Assembly (NCBI GenBank): GCA_021372715.1
Contig: JAJFTX010000167.1
Span: forward strand, 1 to 10,661
Reading direction: 5' to 3'
DNA length: 10,661 nt
Source: Methanobacterium sp.
GTDB lineage: Archaea; Methanobacteriota; Methanobacteria; Methanobacteriales; Methanobacteriaceae
Part shown: in pieces, positions 1 to 4,371 of the stretch
Numbering within the stretch: the first letter of the stretch is position 1
Layout: the number at the start of each line of letters is the position of its first letter
Position numbers and translations under genes: made by a program
The notes under the pieces: generated by a model
Database searches by the model: none
What the model was told of the DNA's origin: nothing
What the model saw: only the letters and a program-made list of their open reading frames with translations

Positions 1-51
1 GATCTATTTCCTACATTAAAGATATCCCTGGATGAAATATCAGTCTTTTAA
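1..51 (+). CDS. Possible C-terminal tail of an upstream gene (partial, weak)
   Basis: Frame 1 is open from the window edge to a TAA at 49-51 and would encode 16 residues ending in DEISVF. The stretch is less AT-rich than the spacer that follows, which fits a gene end. A frame this short can easily be open by chance, and frame 3 is also open for 11 codons. No family can be recognised, so the assignment rests only on position and composition. Confidence 0.25.
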   Translation, partial: DLFPTLKISLDEISVF

Positions 52-113
52 GGTAGCAGTGGCTAGCATTGATGTTAATTCGTAGATCAACAGTTCATAA
101 GACTCAATTTCCA

Positions 114-140
114 ATATATAATGGATAGAACATTATATAT
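114..140. repeat. Perfect 10-bp inverted repeat with 7-nt spacer
   Basis: ATATATAATG at 114-123 is exactly reverse-complementary to CATTATATAT at 131-140, with GATAGAA between them. It lies about 110 bp upstream of the cyclase gene and downstream of the possible end of the preceding gene. It could be an operator-like dyad or an RNA hairpin near a transcript end. There is no clean U-tract directly after it (the next bases are CCTTCC, with AATTTT a little further on), so a terminator role is not clear. Confidence 0.6.
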
Positions 141-226
141 CCTTCCAATTTTATAAATTGATTGACTCGAACAATTATATTTGATTTCAACATAGAATAA
201 AATATTGATTGGATAGAATTATTAGT

Positions 227-234
227 TTTATAGA
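227..234 (+). promoter_or_regulatory. Candidate TATA box for the cyclase gene
   Basis: TTTTATAG at 227-234 lies about 24 nt upstream of the ATG at 254. That is where an archaeal TATA box would sit if transcription began at or next to the start codon. No GGAGG/GGTGAT-like ribosome-binding site precedes the ATG, which fits a leaderless mRNA. The surrounding DNA is very AT-rich, so other TATA-like stretches cannot be excluded. Confidence 0.35.
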
Positions 235-253
235 AATATTAATTTAAAATAGA

Positions 254-937
254 ATGATTCCTATGTTGTTTGTAACACTTTCCCATATGATTGATGGGGA
301 TTCCCCCGTTCATGTAGCTTTAAAAAAGCCAGAAATAGTACAAAATAGTTCGGTTTCCAGTGGTGATGGATATAATAGTTATATGGTTACTCTGGAAAAT
401 CATTCGGGAACACATGTTGATGCTCCTGGCCATTTCCTGGAAGATGGCAGGATTATTTCTGATTACTCTCCTCTAGAACTATTTTTCATTCACCCTTTGA
501 TTCTGGATGTTCCTAAAAATCGGAACGAACTGATAGAACTTAAGGATGTTATTGATAAAGATTTTAATGGTTTGGATTGTATATTTTTCCGTACGGGGTT
601 TGAATCATTTCGTGAAAGCGAAAGGGAGAAATATCTTACTGAAAATCCCGGAATTTCTCCTGATGTTGTTTTATGGATTAGGGAGAGTTTTTCAGATATA
701 CGTTGTATAGGTATTGATTCTGTATCAATGTCTGGTTATAAATACCCTGAACTAGGTGAAAAAGCCCATTTAAATGCTTTTGAAGAACATGAAAATATAG
801 GAGAGCCACTGCTTTTTATTGAGGACATGAAATTAAATAATATAGAAAATGATGATTTAGGAATGGTTCTTATTGTTCCCTGGCAATTAAAGGGAGTTGA
901 TAGTGCTCCCTGTACGGTGTTGGCAATTAAAAGTTAA
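254..937 (+). CDS. Cyclase-family (kynurenine formamidase-like) metal-dependent hydrolase
   Basis: The 227-residue protein belongs to the cyclase/arylformamidase family (Pfam Cyclase), metal-dependent amide or ester hydrolases. The family motif HxGTHxDxPxH is present as HSGTHVDAPGH, residues 50-60; His50, His54, Asp56 and His60 supply the expected metal and catalytic ligands. The second half carries IGIDSVSMSG (152-161), a His-rich stretch (His172/His179) and PLLFIED (185-191), whose Glu190 fits the family's late Glu ligand. The C-terminal GVDSAPCTVLAI is also typical. Length is normal. The ATG at 254 and the Met4 codon at 263 are both possible starts; neither has a ribosome-binding site. The predicted protein is cytoplasmic. 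No tryptophan-degradation gene lies nearby, so kynurenine is not supported as the substrate. The gene stands alone, flanked by spacers and followed by a T7 tract. Family assignment is firm; substrate unknown. Confidence 0.85.
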   Translation: MIPMLFVTLSHMIDGDSPVHVALKKPEIVQNSSVSSGDGYNSYMVTLENHSGTHVDAPGHFLEDGRIISDYSPLELFFIHPLILDVPKNRNELIELKDVIDKDFNGLDCIFFRTGFESFRESEREKYLTENPGISPDVVLWIRESFSDIRCIGIDSVSMSGYKYPELGEKAHLNAFEEHENIGEPLLFIEDMKLNNIENDDLGMVLIVPWQLKGVDSAPCTVLAIKS

Positions 938-950
938 TAAATATCTACAA

Positions 951-957
951 TTTTTTT
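951..957 (+). terminator. Oligo-T transcription stop after the cyclase gene
   Basis: A run of seven T lies 14 nt after the stop codon. Archaeal RNA polymerase commonly terminates at T-rich stretches without a stable hairpin. A separate TATA-like site follows at 973-982, so a transcript end here is reasonable. Confidence 0.4.
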
Positions 958-972
958 ATGTAATTGAAGATA

Positions 973-982
973 CTTATAAAAA
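973..982 (+). promoter_or_regulatory. Candidate TATA box for the HTH regulator gene
   Basis: CTTATAAAAA at 973-982 resembles the archaeal TATA consensus. It would place the transcript start near 1000-1010, giving a leader of about 45-55 nt that includes the ribosome-binding site at 1045. This is a moderate match in AT-rich DNA. Confidence 0.35.
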
Positions 983-1044
983 ATATAATTTAAAAGAAAA
1001 GCAAGACAAAGAATTAATAAACACATAAGGTTAAAATTTAAGAA

Positions 1045-1049
1045 GTGAT
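1045..1049 (+). promoter_or_regulatory. Ribosome-binding site that points to the GTG start at 1055
   Basis: GTGAT (within AAGTGATT) matches the 3' half of the archaeal Shine-Dalgarno sequence GGAGGTGAT. It ends five nt before the GTG at 1055. The upstream in-frame TTG at 1049 overlaps this site and is preceded directly by a TGA stop, so it is not a credible start. Confidence 0.55.
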
Positions 1050-1054
1050 TGAAA

Positions 1055-1435
1055 GTGCGACCTCCCTGTGAAATAGTTGTCTGGTATGTTATTCCATCCA
1101 TAAGATCAGAACTGGCTAAAGAACTTTTAAATTTAGGTATGAAGCAAAAACAAATTTCTGAAGTTTTGGATATAACACAACCGGCAGTTTCTCAGTATAT
1201 AAGTGATAAAAGAGGTCATGGGATTAAATTTGAACCTGAAGTTCAGAACTTGATTAAGGAATTTGCAATTGATTTAGTGAGTGGAAAAGCAGGTCAGCAG
1301 GATATTATTCCAAAAATGTGCGAAATATGTAAAAAAGTTAAGGCTGAAGAGCTAATTTGCCAAATCCATAAAGATAAAGATAATATACCTTTAAACTGTA
1401 ATGCATGCATGGGTTATCAGGCAGATAACCTTTGA
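1055..1435 (+). CDS. XRE-type HTH transcriptional regulator with C-terminal Cys/His cluster
   Basis: The protein has 126 residues from GTG 1055. Residues about 21-53 form a helix-turn-helix: a helix ending LLNLGMKQKQISEVLD, then the recognition helix ITQPAVSQYISDKRG. This matches the archaeal predicted regulators of the COG2522 type. The N-terminus (MRPPCEIVVWYVIPSIRSEL) is characteristic of that group. The C-terminus has a cluster, Cys89-x2-Cys92, Cys102, His105, Cys115-x2-Cys118, able to bind zinc or possibly an iron-sulfur cluster; the ligand is inference. The protein is probably a soluble DNA-binding dimer; its target and signal are unknown. It has its own spacer on both sides and a short hairpin overlapping its stop codon. 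A dyad 120 bp downstream, before the histone gene, is one possible binding site, without direct support. Confidence 0.8.
   Translation: MRPPCEIVVWYVIPSIRSELAKELLNLGMKQKQISEVLDITQPAVSQYISDKRGHGIKFEPEVQNLIKEFAIDLVSGKAGQQDIIPKMCEICKKVKAEELICQIHKDKDNIPLNCNACMGYQADNL
1412..1430 (+). repeat. 7-bp perfect hairpin at the end of the HTH gene
   Basis: GGTTATC at 1412-1418 pairs exactly with GATAACC at 1424-1430 around a five-nt loop (AGGCA). It lies inside the last codons of the regulator gene and is followed by TTT and the TGA stop. It could stabilise or help end the mRNA. The U-tract is short, so a terminator role is weak. Confidence 0.4.
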
Positions 1436-1555
1436 ATAAGCTTTCTTTATATGCTTAATTAATTAAAAAAATTATTCTCATATATAAAACATTTATTTTT
1501 AAATCACCTATTCATCATAAATTGAAATCAAATTTTCATTATTTTTTTAAATATA

Positions 1556-1569
1556 TACCAAATTTGGTA
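1556..1569. promoter_or_regulatory. Perfect 14-bp palindrome upstream of the histone promoter
   Basis: TACCAAATTTGGTA is a perfect palindrome, about 45 bp upstream of the histone TATA box. Its size and symmetry fit a dimeric regulator's operator. No second copy was found by eye elsewhere in the window. The nearby HTH protein is a candidate binder only by proximity. Confidence 0.4.
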
Positions 1570-1612
1570 ATATTTCTTAGGTTAATTTTTTAAATAAACT
1601 CATAAAAAACCA

Positions 1613-1626
1613 TTATATTTAAATAT
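1613..1626 (+). promoter_or_regulatory. Histone gene promoter (TATA box, possible BRE)
   Basis: TTATATTTAAATAT contains TTTAAATA (1618-1625), matching the archaeal TTTAWATA consensus. An A-rich stretch with CC directly upstream (1604-1612) could serve as the TFB-recognition element. The expected start would fall about 25 nt downstream, leaving a short leader with the ribosome-binding site at 1649. Confidence 0.6.
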
Positions 1627-1648
1627 GATAGAGTATTAAATTATAATT

Positions 1649-1655
1649 AGGTGAT
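1649..1655 (+). promoter_or_regulatory. Ribosome-binding site deciding the histone start
   Basis: AGGTGAT is an exact match to part of the archaeal Shine-Dalgarno sequence and sits four nt before the ATG at 1660. The in-frame GTG at 1651 lies inside this site, so a start there, adding MIN to the protein, is an artefact. Confidence 0.8.
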
Positions 1656-1659
1656 TAAT

Positions 1660-1866
1660 ATGGGTGAATTACCAATGGCTCCAGTAGGGAGACTAATAAA
1701 AAATGCAGGTGCACAGAGAGTAAGTATGGATGCTGAAGAAGCATTAGATAAAGCACTAGAACAATGGGCTGAAGAAGTATCCATTCAAGCTGTTAAACTT
1801 GCAAAACATGCTGTAAGAAAAACAGTTAAAGCATCAGACATTGAACTGGCTGTAAAAGAAATATAA
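1660..1866 (+). CDS. Archaeal histone (HMfB/HMt family)
   Basis: This 68-residue single histone fold forms dimers that wrap DNA. It aligns with HMfB (69 residues) without gaps after one extra N-terminal residue. Expected DNA-contact positions are kept: Arg11, Arg20, Lys54 and Thr55. Residues of the dimer-dimer interface are also kept (Leu47, His50, Asp60, Leu63), as is small Gly17, which favours extended stacking. Lys31 and Glu62 match an HMfB stacking pair, while the second pair is altered (Gln35/Lys66). Unusual features are Trp36, Val52 where HMfB has Gly, and a C-terminus ending at VKEI without the basic FKK tail of HMfB. By my count there are 11 acidic and 10 Lys/Arg residues, so it is near-neutral, unlike more basic HMfB. 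It is monocistronic, with its own TATA box and T-rich end. Identity is certain. Confidence 0.95.
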   Translation: MGELPMAPVGRLIKNAGAQRVSMDAEEALDKALEQWAEEVSIQAVKLAKHAVRKTVKASDIELAVKEI

Positions 1867-1870
1867 GCTG

Positions 1871-1896
1871 ATTTTTTTCCATGTTTATTTTTTTTT
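1871..1896 (+). terminator. T-rich terminator after the histone gene
   Basis: Five nt after the histone stop there are two long T tracts, seven T at 1872-1878 and nine T at 1888-1896, with no stable hairpin. This is the typical hairpin-less archaeal terminator layout and would isolate the histone transcript from asnB. Confidence 0.65.
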
Positions 1897-2010
1897 CACT
1901 GAATTATGAGTTTAATCTGAAATTTTAAATCTATTTAATCTATTAAATTCAATATATTTCTAAATATTATTCTACATATTACAGAAATAAATATTTTATA
2001 ACTGGTTTTT

Positions 2011-3528
2011 ATGTGTGCTATTGCTGGGATACAGGGAGAAAACATATCCTTCAAACTACAACAGATGTTAATTACCCTTAAACATCGAGGAATGGATGGT
2101 AGTGGATTTTTCGTGGATGGAATGCTTTCTTATGGAGAGGTGGAAAATCTAAACATTCCCCAGGGAAACCTGGCAATGGGCCACAATCTACTTTCCATAG
2201 TCGGTGGGGAAGAAGTACAACCTCTAAAAAATGATAAGATGGTTTTAGTCTGTAATGGAGAGATATATAACCACCTTAAACTGAAAAGGGATCTAGACTA
2301 TGATTTTCAGTCAGAATCTGATTGTGAAGTAATAATGGCGTTAATGGAGAAATATAATCACCTGCCTTTTCAAGAGGCTTTAGTTAACTCAATGAAGTGT
2401 TTAGATGGCGATTATGCCTTTGCCATTTATAATGGGGAGGATCTGGCAGTTTTAAGAGATCCGGTAGGTGTAAAACCGCTTTATTTTGGGATAGATAAGA
2501 AAAACCTATCTGCCTTTGCATCAGAAAAAAAAGCCCTCTGGGAAATAGGTTTAAAAGATGTTTTTAACTTACCACCAGGTTATATGCTCTACAACTGGAA
2601 AATGATTGAACTGAATTACGGGTTAAAAACAGTTTTAGATAAAAAATTGGATATAAAACTGAAATCTAATTCCATAAATAGAAATATGAATCATATTCAT
2701 AACAATGGTCTTAATAATATTCTAAAAGGAAAATTAAAAACCAGCTTAATCAGTTCTGTAGAAAAAAGGCTGGAAGGTCTAACTGAAGTGGGAATAATGT
2801 TTTCTGGAGGAATAGACAGTACTTTACTGGCCTTTTTAACTGATGATCTAGGAATGGAAACCATTCTTTACAGTGTTGGTCATAAAGATTCAGCTGATCT
2901 TAAATTTGCCCAGAAAACAGCCGATCATATGGGCCTACCACTTAAGATCAAAAAAATAAATCAGGAAGATGTTAGAAAATACCTCCCGCTAGTATTAGAA
3001 TCCATCGAGGAATTCAACATTATGAAATTAGGTGTGGGAATGCCAGGATACATATCATCAAAGATGGCTCACGAAGATGGAATAAAAGTCATGCTCTCAG
3101 GGCAGGGTGCAGATGAACTCTTCGCAGGTTATCATCGTTACCTTAAATTATATCAGGAACATGGTCAAGATGCTGATAAATATATTCTGGATGATATCTT
3201 CAATCTTTATCAGGTTAATTTAGAGCGTGATGATAAGGTGACCATGGCTAACCAGGTGGAGTTGAGGGTTCCATATCTTGATCTGGATGTTATAAATATA
3301 GCCATTAATATACCTATGAAATATAAGATAAATAGTGAAAACGACCCTCAGAGAAAGTGTATTCTTAGGGAAATTGCCCAGGAACTTGGTGTACTGGAAG
3401 AAAATGTTAAAAGGCCCAAAAAAGCAGCTCAATACGGATCGGGTATTGACAAAATGCTTAGAAGAGTTTTAAAGGATGATGAATATTTTAAAACTCTAAA
3501 TCCCAGATATGATTTTATAAAATCCTAG
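2011..3528 (+). CDS. asnB: Asparagine synthetase, glutamine-hydrolysing
   Basis: This enzyme makes asparagine from aspartate, glutamine and ATP in the cytoplasm. The class II glutaminase domain spans residues 1 to about 195: nucleophile Cys2 after Met1, RGMDGSG (26-32), CNGEIYN (81-87), SESDCE (101-106). The synthetase domain follows: PP-loop SGGIDS (265-270), SGQGADELFAGY (363-374), MANQVELRVPYLD (412-424), RPKKAAQYGSG (468-478). The 505 residues are slightly fewer than E. coli AsnB (554). Two oddities: the usual Arg of GHxRLSI is Leu60 (GHNLLSI), and the Glu of the E. coli SGEGSDE motif is Gln366, the latter seen in related enzymes. The linker near 205-245 is rich in Asn and Lys. The start is fixed by Cys2; no ribosome-binding site is visible, so the mRNA may be leaderless. 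An Asn-specific role is favoured, but AsnB-like amidotransferases for other substrates exist. Confidence 0.88.
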   Translation: MCAIAGIQGENISFKLQQMLITLKHRGMDGSGFFVDGMLSYGEVENLNIPQGNLAMGHNLLSIVGGEEVQPLKNDKMVLVCNGEIYNHLKLKRDLDYDFQSESDCEVIMALMEKYNHLPFQEALVNSMKCLDGDYAFAIYNGEDLAVLRDPVGVKPLYFGIDKKNLSAFASEKKALWEIGLKDVFNLPPGYMLYNWKMIELNYGLKTVLDKKLDIKLKSNSINRNMNHIHNNGLNNILKGKLKTSLISSVEKRLEGLTEVGIMFSGGIDSTLLAFLTDDLGMETILYSVGHKDSADLKFAQKTADHMGLPLKIKKINQEDVRKYLPLVLESIEEFNIMKLGVGMPGYISSKMAHEDGIKVMLSGQGADELFAGYHRYLKLYQEHGQDADKYILDDIFNLYQVNLERDDKVTMANQVELRVPYLDLDVINIAINIPMKYKINSENDPQRKCILREIAQELGVLEENVKRPKKAAQYGSGIDKMLRRVLKDDEYFKTLNPRYDFIKS

Positions 3529-3562
3529 ACATAATACCTTAATTAATAATAATTCGTTGATC

Positions 3563-3572
3563 ATTATAAAAT
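3563..3572 (+). promoter_or_regulatory. Candidate TATA box for the gatC-ACT-hom-apgM operon
   Basis: ATTATAAAAT at 3563-3572 would place the transcript start near 3590-3597, just ahead of the strong ribosome-binding site at 3599-3604 and the TTG start at 3612. Read-through from asnB, 83 nt upstream, is also possible because no strong terminator lies between them. Confidence 0.35.
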
Positions 3573-3611
3573 CATTTTAAACAAACTACAATTAAAATAG
3601 GAGGAAGGTAG

Positions 3612-3827
3612 TTGAAGATAGAAAAAGAAGCCGAGATAATTCTTGAAAAGTTTTCAAAGGCTTTACAAAATATTCCTGACCTTGAAGAAACACATTACAT
3701 GGTAGATAATGTAAATCTTGCTCGGGAGGATGCAGGTAAGGATAAAGATCCACAAAAAATACTCAGAAATGCACATGTTGATGAAGAAGGTAATTTAATA
3801 GCTGAAAAAGGAAAATGGGTCAGATAA
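3612..3827 (+). CDS. gatC: Asp-tRNA(Asn)/Glu-tRNA(Gln) amidotransferase subunit C
   Basis: This 71-residue protein has the GatC layout: an amphipathic N-terminal helix (KEAEIILEKFSKALQNIP), then NLAREDAGK (54-62 region), ILRNA and a C-terminal EGNLIAEKGKW. These correspond to the NxxRxD, LxNAP and dGxfrvPK elements of bacterial GatC, in shortened form (bacterial GatC is about 95 residues). GatC stabilises the GatA-GatB complex that converts mischarged Asp-tRNA(Asn) and Glu-tRNA(Gln) to the amidated forms. The start is TTG, set by AGGAGG (3599-3604) seven nt upstream. The ACT gene begins one nt after its stop codon, implying translational coupling. From memory the M. thermautotrophicus orthologue next to asnB is annotated gatC. 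The family is divergent, so a different small helical subunit remains possible. gatA and gatB are not in the window. Confidence 0.68.
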   Translation: MKIEKEAEIILEKFSKALQNIPDLEETHYMVDNVNLAREDAGKDKDPQKILRNAHVDEEGNLIAEKGKWVR

Positions 3828-3828
3828 A

Positions 3829-4317
3829 ATGAGATTAAACCTTGTTTTAGAACTTTTAGATGTGCCTGGTCAATTATTAGATGCTTTAAATCCCATAGGT
3901 CGGTTGGGGGCTAATATCGTTGCTGTGATACACCAAAGAGACGTGAAAACAGAAAGAGGGACAATTCCAGTACAGATAACCATTGAAGGGGATAAAGAAA
4001 CATTAAATCAAGTTCTTAAGGTCTTAGAAGATGGTGGTATCCAGATTATCCAGGTAGACGGAATCGTGAGGAAGGAGAAGATAACCACCATTATGGTGGG
4101 TAACATAGTAGATCAGGATCTAAAGGACACAGTAAACCTTTTAAATCAAATCGAAGGAGTCATGGTAGCTGATCTAGACCTTAAAATGTCAGATCATCCG
4201 GAAAAATCAGCATCCCGCATTGTAATTGAAGCAGAACAGGGAAGAAAAAAAGAAGCCATGGCAAAAATAAAAGAAATAGGAAATCAAAAGGGATTCCTGG
4301 TTATAAACGAAGTATAA
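3829..4317 (+). CDS. ACT-domain protein, predicted regulator of homoserine dehydrogenase
   Basis: The 162-residue soluble protein consists of two ACT-like halves. The first (residues 1 to about 80) has LVLELLDVPGQLLDALNPIG followed by GANIVAVIHQRD, the typical ACT strand-helix pattern with the DxPG turn that binds amino acids. The second (about 84-162) has VDQDLKDTVNLLNQIEGVMVADLDL and a final GFLVINEV strand. It matches COG2061, predicted allosteric regulators of homoserine dehydrogenase. The ATG comes one nt after the gatC stop, and the homoserine dehydrogenase gene follows after 54 nt. That enzyme lacks its own ACT domain, so a separate regulatory subunit sensing threonine or another aspartate-family amino acid is a reasonable inference. 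The ligand and physical contact are not shown by sequence. Confidence 0.8.
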   Translation: MRLNLVLELLDVPGQLLDALNPIGRLGANIVAVIHQRDVKTERGTIPVQITIEGDKETLNQVLKVLEDGGIQIIQVDGIVRKEKITTIMVGNIVDQDLKDTVNLLNQIEGVMVADLDLKMSDHPEKSASRIVIEAEQGRKKEAMAKIKEIGNQKGFLVINEV

Positions 4318-4359
4318 ATCTTATTAATGAAATAAATCTTAATTGTTTTGATTTTTAAT

Positions 4360-4364
4360 GGAGG
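4360..4364 (+). promoter_or_regulatory. Ribosome-binding site deciding the hom start
   Basis: GGAGG at 4360-4364 lies seven nt before the TTG at 4372. The further-upstream TTG at 4348 lies before this site and would add eight residues (MIFNGGIN) ahead of the dinucleotide-binding strand, so it is not the likely start. Confidence 0.75.
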
Positions 4365-4371
4365 AATTAAT

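Noticed and set aside
1..4. GATC at the exact window start as a cloning-site scar
   Set aside because: A four-base match is expected by chance and nothing else suggests a vector junction.
52..253. tRNA, box C/D sRNA or riboswitch in the first spacer
   Set aside because: There is no T-loop GGTTCRA context with pairing arms and no paired RTGATGA/CTGA boxes; only the 114-140 dyad and TATA-like sequence are visible.
1401..1410. ATGCATGCAT palindrome
   Set aside because: It is inside the regulator's coding sequence at the CNACMG metal-ligand codons and is explained by coding; no regulatory context.
1556..1569. NrpR nitrogen-repressor operator
   Set aside because: Known NrpR sites have GGTA-N6-TACC or GGAA-N6-TTCC half-site order; here the order is TACC-N6-GGTA, so it was kept only as an unassigned palindrome.
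1651..1659. GTG start for the histone adding MIN
   Set aside because: The GTG is part of the AGGTGAT ribosome-binding site, and the family N-terminus begins at the ATG at 1660.
1436..1659. Box C/D sRNA on the minus strand (ATGATGA at 1512-1518)
   Set aside because: A C-box-like sequence exists but no D box (CTGA) lies at a suitable distance on that strand.
3220..3432. Open frame on the minus strand inside asnB
   Set aside because: It lies antisense within the conserved synthetase domain, has no family resemblance and no promoter; it is a shadow of the coding strand. The other minus-strand frames within hom, apgM and pyrG were dropped for the same reason.
4348..4371. TTG start for homoserine dehydrogenase adding eight residues
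   Set aside because: It lies upstream of the GGAGG site at 4360-4364; the TTG at 4372 gives the expected MRICILG strand.
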